A stretch of DNA of 49,428 nt from Alkalicoccus chagannorensis DSM 18086 (GCF_000429725.1 NZ_AUCK01000029.1:1-49428); one strand, 5' to 3'. Shown: positions 19,064 to 27,924, numbered from the stretch's first letter. Program-made: numbers and translations. The notes: generated by a model not told the origin, from the letters alone.

Positions 19064-20597
19064 AGCAGTCGTACTGCACTTCGTACAAGTCCGGTCGCCG
19101 GTCGCGCCACTGGGTGACGTTGCCGGATTTCCGCGATCGGCGAAGCAGCTCGAGATCCACATCGCCGACAACCACCGTTTCAATATTCGGATTACATTCC
19201 CCGACGATGCCGTCACGCGGAAAAGCAAAGTCAGAAGGAGTGAAAATACCGGACTGGGCATACTGGATGTCCATATTTTCCACGTGGGTCATGTTGCCGA
19301 CCGTTCCGGCAATCATCGTGTATACCTGGTTCTCAATGGCGCGGGCCTGGGCACAGTAGCGCACGCGCAGGTATCCCTGGCGGTCGTCGGTACAGAACGG
19401 CGTGAAAATGATGTTTGCTCCTTTTTCTGTAGCTATCCGTCCAAGTTCAGGGAATTCCATGTCGTAGCAGATCTGTATCGCAATTCGTCCACAGTCCGTG
19501 TCGAACACCTCAACACGGTCCCCTCCCTGGATGCCCCAGAATTTTTTCTCGTTCGGCGTAATGTGAATTTTGTACTGACGTTCAATGGTTCCATCGCGAC
19601 GGAAAAGATAAGCGATATTATAAATATCTCCTTCTTCTTCAACAAAATGGGAGCCGCCGATAATATTCACATTGTACTTGATTGCCAGGTCAGTGAATAG
19701 ACTGATGTAGTCATCGGTAAAATCAGTCAGCCTTCTAATCGCTCTCGATGGACTTTTTTCATCGATAAAAGAAAGAAGCTGCGTGGTGAAAATCTCCGGA
19801 AAAACAACGAAATCAGACTGATAGCTCGCACCGACATTGGCATAATATTCACACTGCTGCGCGAATTCATCGAACGAGTCGATTTTTTTCATCATATACT
19901 GAATCGCACAGATCCGGACAGGAAACGCTGTTTTGAAATGCCGCTTTGTCGTCGGACGATAATCTACGTTATTCCATTCCATCAGCGTAGCGTATTTCAT
20001 GGAGGCGGTGTCATCCGATAGATAATTACGGTTAATCCGCTTCAGCGTAAAACCGTTCATGATCTGAAAAGTGAGAACGGGATCAAAAATATTATGGTTG
20101 GTCACTTCTTCTACATACTGGCGTGGGGCCATCTCTTCTGAATAACGCCGGTAGTTCGGTATACGGCCGCCGATGATGATCGATTTTAGATTCCGCTCCC
20201 GCGCGAGTTCTTTCCTCGCTTCGTACAAACGTCTGCCGATCTTCATCCGGCGGTAGTCCGGATGAACAGCAACCTCAATGCCGTACAGGTTATACCCTTC
20301 CGGATCATGGTTGGTGATGTATCCTTCATCGGTAATTTCGTCCCACGTATGCTGATCATCATACTCATCAAAATTGATCATCAGGCTGGAACACGAACCG
20401 ACGATTTCTCCGTCGAGTTCCACGCAGAACTGTCCTTCCGGGAAAATCTCCAGGTGACTGATCAAATGCTGCTTCGTCCAGGGTTCCATATTGGGGAAAC
20501 TGCGCATGGAGAGCGCAATAATATCGTCTATATCCCTGTATTCAATGTTTCGAACAATAATTTTCTTTTCGTATTTCGACATATCCGATGATGTCAT
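19062..20597 (-). CDS. GNAT acetyltransferase-nitrilase fusion, YhcX-like
   Basis: The 511 aa protein joins two enzymes: a GNAT N-acetyltransferase domain (about 14-190, with the acetyl-CoA loop region PDYRRMKIGRRLYEARK at 113-129) and a carbon-nitrogen hydrolase domain (about 225-500). The nitrilase triad is visible as Glu268 (VVFPEIF), Lys343 (QYKIHITPNEK) and Cys377 (QICYDMEFPE). B. subtilis YhcX has the same two-domain plan. An in-frame GTG at 20606 is too close to the ribosome binding site; ATG 20597 lies eight bases after GGAGAGGAG. The amide substrate is unknown. It seems monocistronic. Confidence 0.9.
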   Translation of the reverse strand: MTSSDMSKYEKKIIVRNIEYRDIDDIIALSMRSFPNMEPWTKQHLISHLEIFPEGQFCVELDGEIVGSCSSLMINFDEYDDQHTWDEITDEGYITNHDPEGYNLYGIEVAVHPDYRRMKIGRRLYEARKELARERNLKSIIIGGRIPNYRRYSEEMAPRQYVEEVTNHNIFDPVLTFQIMNGFTLKRINRNYLSDDTASMKYATLMEWNNVDYRPTTKRHFKTAFPVRICAIQYMMKKIDSFDEFAQQCEYYANVGASYQSDFVVFPEIFTTQLLSFIDEKSPSRAIRRLTDFTDDYISLFTDLAIKYNVNIIGGSHFVEEEGDIYNIAYLFRRDGTIERQYKIHITPNEKKFWGIQGGDRVEVFDTDCGRIAIQICYDMEFPELGRIATEKGANIIFTPFCTDDRQGYLRVRYCAQARAIENQVYTMIAGTVGNMTHVENMDIQYAQSGIFTPSDFAFPRDGIVGECNPNIETVVVGDVDLELLRRSRKSGNVTQWRDRRPDLYEVQYDC

Positions 20598-20846
20598 GTA
20601 GGTCACTCCTCTCCTGACTGCTTCATTCTATCATAACGCTCAGGAGCAGCAAACGCACGACCATTCTGCGGCCGGGCCCAACCGGCATGGAACCGCTCGT
20701 CAGCTGAACGTGACGTAGCTGCAGGCAGAGGAGATGAAGTAGTTCTCCTGCAGGGAGCTCCAGAAGGAGAACCAGGGGCGCCTCGTTCCTCCGTAAAGCA
20801 GGCAGTGCGGCACCTTGACATGACGGGTGCCACCATCTGTTCTATC

Positions 20847-20975
20847 AACCAAAAGCGTGGGGCGCCTTTTTTGGTCGGAACGGCGGATGCCGCATGCTTG
20901 GTGAGGGAAGAAAGGTATTTTCGCACTTCCCAGGCAGCGCGCAACCCGATCTTCCCCGCTGAGCACCTATACGTT
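20847..20975. repeat. GCGCC-hairpin interspersed repeat, divergent copy A
   Basis: It starts ACCAAAAGCG, continues GCGCCTTTTTTGGTCGGAACGGCG and has a later CTATACGTTCTTAA tail. The order resembles copies B (32957-33092) and C (44531-44668), but the middle has diverged. Confidence 0.4.
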
Positions 20976-20980
20976 CTTAA

Positions 20981-21025
20981 CAGCTGAAAAATCCTCTCTT
21001 TCGCGGATTCAGCTGAAGAGAGGAT
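20981..21025. repeat. Interleaved inverted repeats
   Basis: CAGCTGAA (20981-20988) pairs with TTCAGCTG (21008-21015), and ATCCTCTCTT (20991-21000) pairs perfectly with AAGAGAGGAT (21016-21025). The two stems are interleaved and leave no linker between the last two arms, so they are better read as mutually exclusive hairpins than as a pseudoknot. Confidence 0.5.
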
Positions 21026-21243
21026 GACGATCTGGTATGCGGTGCGGCGAAAGGGCTTTTCTGCTGGTAACAGTCAAAACGTGCATGTCCTGTCTCTGCC
21101 GAAGCGAAACGAAGCCTCTGCCTGTTCCTGGAGACGAGGTATGCAGCAGGTCTGCTGTGCGGAGAACAATAGCAGCCGTCTTCCGGCCCGCATATTAAAG
21201 CGGACAGGAGCCGTTTTCCCCTTCTTTTACCGGAATGGGTGTC

Positions 21244-21708
21244 TTACGATGTAGCGCTCTCCAGCGAAATGTGCACATCGAGACTGCCGATCGATGATTT
21301 CATCGGAACGGTGATGAAGGTTTTAGAGGAATGAAAGCGGGAGCTTCCTTCGTTTACGACAGGCGGCGTTACGTCGATGATACAGGATTCTTTCGACAAT
21401 TCGGTTGCCGTAGACCCGGCCACCCAGTTTCCGAACTCCTGTATCGCGCTCCAGCCCATATCGTCCATCTCCTTCACTTCCATCCCGCCCATCATGGTTC
21501 CTACGATGTTTTTCGCCGTTCCATTATTTACAGAACAGATAATCTGGCCGGTCAGTTCGCCACTGACACCGAGGACGACCGACACATCATTGGAAGGCAC
21601 AGCTGATTTCCCAGTATAGGGCTTGTCCGGTTCTACATCGACTTTAAAATGATCTACCATGATGTTTCTCGCTGCTCTGCATACTGCATTGATGTGTGCT
21701 GCTTTCAT
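21244..21708 (-). CDS. CheX-like chemotaxis phosphatase
   Basis: The 154 aa protein matches the CheX/CheC/FliY fold: an alpha/beta protein with one signature helix containing ExxN. Here Glu91 and Asn94 lie in AIQEFGNWVAG, the residues that attack phospho-Asp on CheY in this family. A single ExxN motif and the length fit CheX rather than CheC, which has two. It would dephosphorylate CheY-type receivers in the cytosol. No other chemotaxis gene adjoins it; a stand-alone CheY-like gene lies 6.5 kb away at 28167. AGAAGG precedes the ATG. DUF2225 lies 18 bases upstream, so the two may share a transcript. Confidence 0.8.
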   Translation of the reverse strand: MKAAHINAVCRAARNIMVDHFKVDVEPDKPYTGKSAVPSNDVSVVLGVSGELTGQIICSVNNGTAKNIVGTMMGGMEVKEMDDMGWSAIQEFGNWVAGSTATELSKESCIIDVTPPVVNEGSSRFHSSKTFITVPMKSSIGSLDVHISLESATS

Positions 21709-21726
21709 GACCTTCTCACTCCTGCT

Positions 21727-22416
21727 CTACTTAGTCGTCTGATGACGCATGTCGTACCACTGCTCTCTGGCCATGGCTTCAATCTGTGGTTCCAGTGCCT
21801 TCTGTTTATGCTGAATGACCGCAGAGAAGTGTCTGCCGGCCTCTTCCTTGTCACCTTCCTGTCGGTACAGTTCTCCCAGCAGATAGCGCAGCGTCATTTC
21901 CGACATCTCTCTGTCTTGGAAATCGCCATTATACAGGGACTGCTCGTACATGCGGCATGCGCGCCTGCGGAAGCGATCCTGATCGTTCTCTTTCTCCATT
22001 GTCCGGTACAGCCAGGATAATTTTAACGCGAGGCCTGCCTGGACAACGTATTTTTGTTCTGTTAATTCTGCGGTAAGCAGAGCTAGTTTCAAGGCCGATG
22101 CTGCCTGATCATAGCTGCGCTTCCCGCCTAAAGACCTGGGGTTCCAGGCGGCTGTGACTTTTTCGGCAAATCGTTCCCGGTGATCTGCATGAAATCCAAG
22201 ATGAAAACTGTCCATATAGGCACACCCGCATGCATCACACACGTTCACCTCATAAAGCAGCGGATTGTGAGCAGGATCTTTATACGTTTTATAAAAATCA
22301 TTCGCACTCGATTCCACTCGAATAAAACGGCTTCTCAGTTTCAGCGTCGTGTATACATTGCTGCACATAGGACATGTGATGGTTTTTTCATACAAAGGAG
22401 GGATATCTTTTGACAT
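21727..22416 (-). CDS. DUF2225 protein with zinc-binding cysteines
   Basis: The 229 aa protein starts with two CxxC pairs, CPMC at about residues 15-18 and CDACGC at about 60-65, that could bind zinc. They are followed by a helical, TPR-like region with ALKLALLTAEL and YLLGELYRQEGDKEEAGRHFS. This is the DUF2225 family, common in Bacilli and clostridia, with no established role. The CheX-like gene follows after 18 bases. GAAAGGGG precedes the ATG. Confidence 0.8.
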   Translation of the reverse strand: MSKDIPPLYEKTITCPMCSNVYTTLKLRSRFIRVESSANDFYKTYKDPAHNPLLYEVNVCDACGCAYMDSFHLGFHADHRERFAEKVTAAWNPRSLGGKRSYDQAASALKLALLTAELTEQKYVVQAGLALKLSWLYRTMEKENDQDRFRRRACRMYEQSLYNGDFQDREMSEMTLRYLLGELYRQEGDKEEAGRHFSAVIQHKQKALEPQIEAMAREQWYDMRHQTTK

Positions 22417-22467
22417 GGTTTACCCCTTTCTATGTACAGATTCATAACTATACCTAGTATAAAGGAC

Positions 22468-22690
22468 TTAACTGAGGAAGAAAAGCTTTTCTTCTCTTTC
22501 TGCTTCTTTTTTCAGTGTCGGAAGCTGCGAAGAACTGGTGCTATACGTTCATCCTTTGCCAGTCGTCGTGTAGGCGTCATTCCATTTCGCAAGAAAATGA
22601 TTGAACACAAAACTAGAACAACCGAGGCTTTTGTGGATTAGTGTTCGCTGGGTTCGATTCGGGTAGATACGGAATTTGTCGGCTTTGTGA
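22468..22690 (-). pseudogene. Truncated TnpB (IS200/IS605 OrfB) remnant
   Basis: Read on the minus strand, the sequence encodes KFRIYPNRTQRTLIHKSLG, then FVFNHFLAKWN, then an in-frame TGA at 22549-22551, then SSQLPTLKKE before a TAA at 22468-22470. The first part is the conserved TnpB N-terminus (KFRIYPN...Q...L...G), and QLP.LKKE is the next conserved block. Only about 70 codons remain; the RuvC and zinc-finger parts are gone, and no ATG fits. It is a dead fragment of a transposon-encoded RNA-guided nuclease gene. No TnpA or clear ends were found. Confidence 0.8.
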
Positions 22691-22709
22691 ACGACCCGCC
22701 TAAACATCA

Positions 22710-22752
22710 TAAAAACAGCGCGCCAGAAGAAGGTTCTTCTGACGCGCTGGGA
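22710..22752 (-). terminator. Terminator of the nup operon
   Basis: On the minus strand CAGCGCG.CAGAAGA and TCTTCTG.CGCGCTG form a 14-pair stem with one mismatch, followed by TTTTTATG. It lies 20 bases after the nupQ stop. Confidence 0.85.
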
Positions 22753-22771
22753 GCTGCAAAAGCTTGATTTA

Positions 22772-23737
22772 TTAACGGCTGCCCTTCGTATAAGGCTGGT
22801 TGAGAGCCTTTGGAGGCTCTGCTTTACCAACAAATCCGGCAAGGGCCAGAATGGTAAGCACATACGGCAGAATCAGGAAGAATACCTGCGGAATATTCTG
22901 CAGACCCGGCAGCTGCTGTGCCGAGGTGCTTAATGCCATCGCGAAACCGAAGAATATCGCTGCCCCCATTGCACCGAACGGGGTCCATTTCCCGAATATC
23001 AAGGCAGCAAGTGCCATGAATCCCTGTCCGACAATCGTACCGGAAGCAAAGTTACCGGCAATCGTAACAGCATAGACGGAGCCGCCGGCACCAGCGAAGG
23101 CACCACTGAGCATCACGCCGATATAGCGCATACGCTGCACCTTGATCCCCATCGTGTCTGCAGCCATAGGATGCTCCCCGACGGCACGCAGCCGGAGACC
23201 GAATGGTGTTTTGAACACGACGTACCAAACTACTGCAATGATAAATAAAGCAATATAGGAGGTGACGTAAATCCGGGAAAAGAACAAGTCTCCAATTACC
23301 GGTATATCACTCAACAATGGAACATTCGTACGGAAAATACGTGTATTGATGGTATCGGTCTGGCCTCTGTCAAAAATCTCTCTGACAATAAAGACGGTCA
23401 ACCCGAGGGCCAGGAAGTTCAGCGCAACACCACTGACAATCTGGTCCGCACGGAAAGAGATCGAGGCGACCGCATGGAATAACGCGAAAATCGCGGAAAT
23501 GAGAACGGCAAAGAGTATGCCCATCCATGGGGACAAGGCACCGAATCCGAACGATTCGAACATAAGCGTGCCGACAATCCCGCCGAACGCCCCCATCACC
23601 ATCAAACCTTCAAGCCCGATGTTAACGACACCCGAACGTTCACTGAACAAACCACCCATGGCTGTCAGCATTAAAGGAGTAGCGGCGATCAGTCCTGCCG
23701 GGACAATGATATATAGTATCTGCAGAACAACATCCAT
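22772..23737 (-). CDS. nupQ: Nucleoside ABC transporter permease NupQ-like
   Basis: This 321 aa permease has about eight to ten membrane segments and the branched-chain/sugar permease-2 fold, with GLFSERSGVVNIGLEGLM near the N-terminus and GVALNFLALGL in the middle. It matches B. subtilis NupQ (YufQ) in length and position. With NupP, NupO and NupN it would import guanosine and other nucleosides. Its ATG directly follows the nupP stop. It is the last gene before the operon terminator. Confidence 0.87.
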   Translation of the reverse strand: MDVVLQILYIIVPAGLIAATPLMLTAMGGLFSERSGVVNIGLEGLMVMGAFGGIVGTLMFESFGFGALSPWMGILFAVLISAIFALFHAVASISFRADQIVSGVALNFLALGLTVFIVREIFDRGQTDTINTRIFRTNVPLLSDIPVIGDLFFSRIYVTSYIALFIIAVVWYVVFKTPFGLRLRAVGEHPMAADTMGIKVQRMRYIGVMLSGAFAGAGGSVYAVTIAGNFASGTIVGQGFMALAALIFGKWTPFGAMGAAIFFGFAMALSTSAQQLPGLQNIPQVFFLILPYVLTILALAGFVGKAEPPKALNQPYTKGSR

Positions 23738-24799
23738 TTACTTCTCCTCCTTTTTGCTGAACATACGGCCAAGAGCCCAGCGGATAATATAGCCGGAGGC
23801 AACGAAGAAGATAATCAGCGCAATGATAATTTCTACAAGCTCAGGTGCTACTCCTGCACCTGCCTGCATCATGTTGGCCCCCTGCTGCAGACCACCAAAG
23901 AGGAAGGCAGCCAGGAAAATACCAAGAGACGTACTTGCTCCAAGCAGGGCAACGGCAATACCGTCGAAGCCGATGTTCGTAAAGGACGGAAGAATATTCG
24001 CGTACTGGTATGTACCGAGACCAACCATCGCACCACCAACGCCGGCGAATGCACCGGAAATCGACATACTTGCAACGATATTTCCTTTGACGTTCATGCC
24101 TGCATACAAAGAAGCATTTTTGTTATAACCTACCGAACGGAGCTCAAATCCCCGCTTCGTCTTCCATAAAATGAACCACATGACAATACAGGCACCGATA
24201 GCAATGAAGAATCCCCAGTGCAGGCGCGAGAACTGCGTCAGCTCTGACAGGAACTGCGATTCCAGGGACGCACTTGGATTGATGAATCCTGTACGCTGTC
24301 CGGACTCTAACAGCTGCCCGCGGATGATGGAGTTAACGACATGCATCGCAATATAGTTCATCATGATCGTGACGATAACTTCGTGTACTTCAAACTTGGC
24401 TTTCAGGATACCCGGTACGAATCCCCACAGCGCTCCGGCCAGAGCACCGGCAGCAATCGCCAGCGGGAGGTGGATAATCATCGGTACATCAATAATGAGG
24501 CCGACAAACACCGATGTGAACCAGCCGACAATCAGCTGTCCCTCCACCCCGATATTCAATAGGCCTGTCCGGAATGCAAAAGCAACCGCCAGTCCGGAGA
24601 AAATGAGTGGAGTCATCCGCATTAATGTTTCACCGAAGTCATATGGTTCTCCGACAACTCCGGAAATCAGAGCTGCATACCCCTGTATAGGATCGTTTCC
24701 GCTGAAGAGCATGATAACCGCTCCGGCAAGAAACGCAAGAAAAATCGCAATTAACGGAATCAGGATGTTCATTAAACGTCCTCTGATCATATCACTCAT
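23738..24799 (-). CDS. nupP: Nucleoside ABC transporter permease NupP-like
   Basis: The 353 aa permease has the same family signature in the first third (FRTGLLNIGVEGQLIVG) and a VTIMMNYIAMHVVNSI segment typical of BMP-type nucleoside permeases. The N-terminus is one long hydrophobic segment, and about ten helices follow. Its start overlaps the nupO stop (ATGA), implying coupled translation. It partners with NupQ as a heterodimer in the membrane. Confidence 0.87.
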   Translation of the reverse strand: MSDMIRGRLMNILIPLIAIFLAFLAGAVIMLFSGNDPIQGYAALISGVVGEPYDFGETLMRMTPLIFSGLAVAFAFRTGLLNIGVEGQLIVGWFTSVFVGLIIDVPMIIHLPLAIAAGALAGALWGFVPGILKAKFEVHEVIVTIMMNYIAMHVVNSIIRGQLLESGQRTGFINPSASLESQFLSELTQFSRLHWGFFIAIGACIVMWFILWKTKRGFELRSVGYNKNASLYAGMNVKGNIVASMSISGAFAGVGGAMVGLGTYQYANILPSFTNIGFDGIAVALLGASTSLGIFLAAFLFGGLQQGANMMQAGAGVAPELVEIIIALIIFFVASGYIIRWALGRMFSKKEEK

Positions 24800-26334
24800 G
24801 TCGCTGGTTCACCTTCTTCCTTTTTACCGCCGGCCATGAGAAGACCGAGCTCCTGCTCGTTCGTTTCGGAAGCTTCTACAATATCTACGATTTCTCCTTC
24901 GTAGATCACGGCAATGCGGTCACTGACGTTCAGTACCTCTTCCAACTCGAGCGAAACGAGGAGAATCCCCCGTCCTTTATCCCGCTCTTCAATCAGCTTT
25001 TTGTGGATGAATTCGATAGCCCCTACGTCCAGCCCTCTTGTCGGCTGTGCCGCAATCAGGAGTTTCGGGGACCGGTCCACTTCCCGGGCGATGATCGCTT
25101 TCTGCTGATTTCCGCCGGAAAGCGCACGCGCCATCGTCTTCTCATGCGGCGTCCGGACGTCAAACTCCTCGATCAGTTCTTTCGCCTTCTCGTATATCGT
25201 GTTATAGTTCAAGATTCCATTTTTCGTGAAAGGATGCTCATAGTACGTCTGTAGGAGCATGTTCTCTCCTATCGTAAAATCAAGGACCAGGCCATGCTTA
25301 TGTCGGTCCTGCGGAATATGGCCGACACCCGTTTGTGTGACGCGGCGAGGCTTAAAGGAAGTAGTATTTTCCCCACTGATATGGATCGTTCCCTTTTTCG
25401 CCTGGCGCAGACCGGTAAGAGCCTCTACCAGCTCTGTCTGACCGTTTCCGTCCACCCCGGCTACCCCGACAATTTCCCCTTCGCGCACGTCGAGATTCAA
25501 CCCCTCGACGGCATCGACGCCACGGGAATCCTCTACGTATAGATCTTTAATGGAGAGCACCGTTTCTTTCGGCTGGTACGGCTCTTTCTCTACTTCAAAA
25601 CTGACTTCCCGACCGACCATCATTTCAGCCAGGCTCGTTTCCGTGGAGTCAGCCACATCCACAGTACCGATACCAACACCCCGGCGGATGACCGTACAGC
25701 GGTCACAAACTTCCAGAATTTCCTTCAGCTTATGTGTAATAAGAATGATGGACTTCCCTTCTCCAATCAAGTTGTTCATGATCTGGATCAGCTCTTTGAT
25801 TTCCGGAGGCGTTAACGCCCCTGTCGGCTCGTCAAAAATCAGAATGTCTGCACCACGGTAGAGTGTTTTTAAAATTTCGGCACGCTGCTGCATGCCTACT
25901 GAAATATCTTCAATTTTCGCTTTCGGATCCACTCGCAGGCCATATCGGTCGGAAATCTCTTTGACGTCTTTTTCTGCCTTCTTTAAATTAATCGTGCCTG
26001 CACCCGCGGTTGGTTCACTTCCGAGAATGATGTTCTCCGTTACTGTGAAGTTCTGCACCAGCATAAAATGCTGATGGACCATGCCGATCCCGAGGCGGTT
26101 TGCTACGTTCGGATCGGTGATGCTGACATCTTCTCCTCGGACCCGGATCTGTCCGGCTTCCGGCTGATACAGACCGAACAAGACGTTCATTAATGTAGAT
26201 TTACCGGCACCGTTCTCACCCAGCAGTGCATGAATTTCGCCTTGTTTAACCTGCAGCGTGATATTATCATTCGCAACGATGCCCGGGAACTCTTTGCGGA
26301 TATTATTCATCTCAATTACGTACTCATGATCCAC
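24796..26334 (-). CDS. nupO: Nucleoside ABC transporter ATP-binding protein NupO-like
   Basis: The 512 aa protein has two ABC domains in tandem. The first has Walker A GENGAGKST (39-47) and signature VGMQQRAEIL. The second has the degenerate loop GVDGNGQTEL instead of a classic Walker A and the signature SGGNQQKAI, as is usual in this family (RbsA/NupO type). The frame extends to 26448, but the upstream part is not family-like; GTG 26334 lies nine bases after GAGGAG and gives the normal length (B. subtilis NupO is 510 aa). Confidence 0.9.
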   Translation of the reverse strand: MDHEYVIEMNNIRKEFPGIVANDNITLQVKQGEIHALLGENGAGKSTLMNVLFGLYQPEAGQIRVRGEDVSITDPNVANRLGIGMVHQHFMLVQNFTVTENIILGSEPTAGAGTINLKKAEKDVKEISDRYGLRVDPKAKIEDISVGMQQRAEILKTLYRGADILIFDEPTGALTPPEIKELIQIMNNLIGEGKSIILITHKLKEILEVCDRCTVIRRGVGIGTVDVADSTETSLAEMMVGREVSFEVEKEPYQPKETVLSIKDLYVEDSRGVDAVEGLNLDVREGEIVGVAGVDGNGQTELVEALTGLRQAKKGTIHISGENTTSFKPRRVTQTGVGHIPQDRHKHGLVLDFTIGENMLLQTYYEHPFTKNGILNYNTIYEKAKELIEEFDVRTPHEKTMARALSGGNQQKAIIAREVDRSPKLLIAAQPTRGLDVGAIEFIHKKLIEERDKGRGILLVSLELEEVLNVSDRIAVIYEGEIVDIVEASETNEQELGLLMAGGKKEEGEPAT

Positions 26335-26440
26335 AATTAACAACTCCTCTTTAATGTCCCATTTCTGCACTAACCTACACATATCAAACAAATTAGTGTC
26401 GATTGATGTTGTAATATGTCGAACAGAAGGGCATAGAGAT

Positions 26441-26477
26441 ACAAACAAAGGCTAGTTCAAGACTAGCCTTTGTTTGT
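26441..26477 (-). terminator. Hairpin between nupN and nupO
   Basis: A perfect 16-base stem (ACAAACAAAGGCTAGT and its complement, loop of 5) sits between the lipoprotein and ATPase genes, with T-rich flanks. Its place fits a partial terminator that keeps the binding protein more abundant than the transporter core. Confidence 0.75.
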
Positions 26478-26494
26478 TCTATCTCAAATCCGGC

Positions 26495-27748
26495 TTACTC
26501 CATCGTTTCGTCGAACTGCTCGTATTCATCTTCAGTTTCTGGTACGTCGATTTCACCGTCCAGAATCATCTGCTCGAGCTCTTCAACTAGATCCAGCGCT
26601 TCGTCAGTTACGTTCTCGTCTGATTCAGCAATGCCGACACCATCGTCTTCAAGACCCAATTCTACCGTTTCCCCGCCTGGGAATTCACCGTTCATTGTTT
26701 CTTCAGAAATGTTGTATACTGCTGAGTCCACCCGCTTGACCATGGATGTCAGAATGACGTTGCCTTCAGACCATTCACCTTCTGTGAGTGCCTGATCCTG
26801 GTCGACACCGATCGCCCAGACTTCTTCTCCGCTTTCGTTTCGGTCAATCGCTTCTGTGAACAGGCCGTTACCCGTTCCGCCCGCAGCGTGATAAATGATA
26901 TCCGCTCCGCCGGAATACATCGTATCCGCGATGTTCTGCCCGGTTGAAGCGTCGTTGAAGTCCTGCGCGTACTGGGATACGATTTCTACATCCGGATCTA
27001 CGAACTCGACTCCGGCTTTAAATCCATATTCGAACTTTTGGATCAGCGGGCTTTCCACACCGCCAAGGAAGCCAACTTCGCCGGATTCACTCTGCAGTGC
27101 TGCAATCGCACCGACGAGGAAAGAGCCTTCGTGTTCACCGAATGTGATCGAAGCCAGGTTATCAATCGGGTTGCCGTCGTCGTCTGTTACGACTTCGTCT
27201 ACGATTGCGAAGTTTTGATCTGGATTCTGCTGCGCCACATCGCGGATATCATCTGCCATCAGGAAGCCGATAGCAAAAGTAAGGTCCGTGCCTTCACGTG
27301 CAAGCTGCTGCAGGTTCGGAAGATAGTCTGCCGCGTCTCCGGACTGGATGTAGTCTACGTCTGCTTCCGGATAGTCTTCACCGAATTCTGTCAGTCCTGC
27401 CCATGCGGATTCGTTGAAGGAACGGTCGTCAACGCCGCCGACGTCCGTAACCATTTTAGAAGAAAATCCTTCGCCGTCGCCGGAAGCTTCCCCGCCGTCG
27501 TTGTTATCGTCGTTGTTGTCATTATTGTTGTTCATGTTGTTGTCGTCGTTGTTCATGTCATTGTTCATGTCGTCGTCATTGTCCATGTTGTCGTTGTTGT
27601 CAACATTGTCAGCAGCGTTGTTATTGCCGTTGTTGTCTGCACCGTTGTTGTTGATGTTGGTGGTGTTGTCATTGTTGTCTCCACACGCAGCCAGCATCAC
27701 CCCTGCTGTAATTACCGATGACAAAAGAACTTTTTGACTTCTTTTCAT
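26495..27748 (-). CDS. nupN: Nucleoside-binding lipoprotein, BMP family, NupN-like
   Basis: The 417 aa protein has a lipoprotein signal (MKRSQKVLLS, hydrophobic core, LAAC with Cys22) and a BMP/PnrA-like binding domain from about residue 97 (MVTDVGGVDDRSFNESAWAG, the usual start, and later AIGVDQDQ). Between them lies an exceptional linker of about 70 residues made almost only of Asn and Asp, with a few Gly, Ala and Met. The acidic, disordered linker would hold the domain away from the membrane through the wall. It is encoded by AAC/GAC-type triplet runs that may vary in length between strains. Confidence 0.92.
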   Translation of the reverse strand: MKRSQKVLLSSVITAGVMLAACGDNNDNTTNINNNGADNNGNNNAADNVDNNDNMDNDDDMNNDMNNDDNNMNNNNDNNDDNNDGGEASGDGEGFSSKMVTDVGGVDDRSFNESAWAGLTEFGEDYPEADVDYIQSGDAADYLPNLQQLAREGTDLTFAIGFLMADDIRDVAQQNPDQNFAIVDEVVTDDDGNPIDNLASITFGEHEGSFLVGAIAALQSESGEVGFLGGVESPLIQKFEYGFKAGVEFVDPDVEIVSQYAQDFNDASTGQNIADTMYSGGADIIYHAAGGTGNGLFTEAIDRNESGEEVWAIGVDQDQALTEGEWSEGNVILTSMVKRVDSAVYNISEETMNGEFPGGETVELGLEDDGVGIAESDENVTDEALDLVEELEQMILDGEIDVPETEDEYEQFDETME

Positions 27749-27784
27749 GTGAACATCCCCCTAGTAAATTAAAATTATCCGGCT

Positions 27785-27814
27785 CTTATGTATACATAGG
27801 TATGCGGACATAAG
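27785..27814. promoter_or_regulatory. Inverted repeats in the nupN 5' untranslated region
   Basis: CTTATGT (27785-27791) and ACATAAG (27808-27814) flank a second perfect palindrome, TATGTATACATA (27787-27798). They lie between the promoter and the nupN start. This could be an operator or an RNA hairpin. I could not match it to PurR, CodY or a purine riboswitch. Confidence 0.4.
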
Positions 27815-27848
27815 AACTCTGACACCATTATGCCATACAACGAATAAA

Positions 27849-27877
27849 ATTATAATCTTAAAAACGCCTTCAAACAA
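27849..27877 (-). promoter_or_regulatory. Promoter of nupNOPQ
   Basis: -35 TTGTTT (27872-27877), a 17-base spacer and a perfect -10 TATAAT (27849-27854) lie on the minus strand, about 100 bases before nupN. Confidence 0.7.
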
Positions 27878-27924
27878 TAACTATTTCACTCGTTTGATGT
27901 CTGACCTCTTTTAAGATGTCATTT

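Larger units (their letters stand above)
20598..21243. other. Intergenic region with repeat and hairpins, no gene
   Basis: No plausible gene is visible. The region contains a GGCACC/GGTGCC hairpin near 20813-20830, one divergent copy of the GCGCC-hairpin repeat (20847-20975), an unusual interleaved inverted repeat (20981-21025), and AAAGCGG/CCGTTTT arms near 21197-21220 that may end the CheX-like transcript. Confidence 0.5.

Noticed and set aside
20981-21025. H-type pseudoknot
   Set aside because: The linker that would have to cross the first stem has zero bases, which is not sterically possible for an 8-bp stem.
27785-27814. Purine riboswitch before nupN
   Set aside because: Conserved purine riboswitch loop sequences are absent; only simple inverted repeats are seen.
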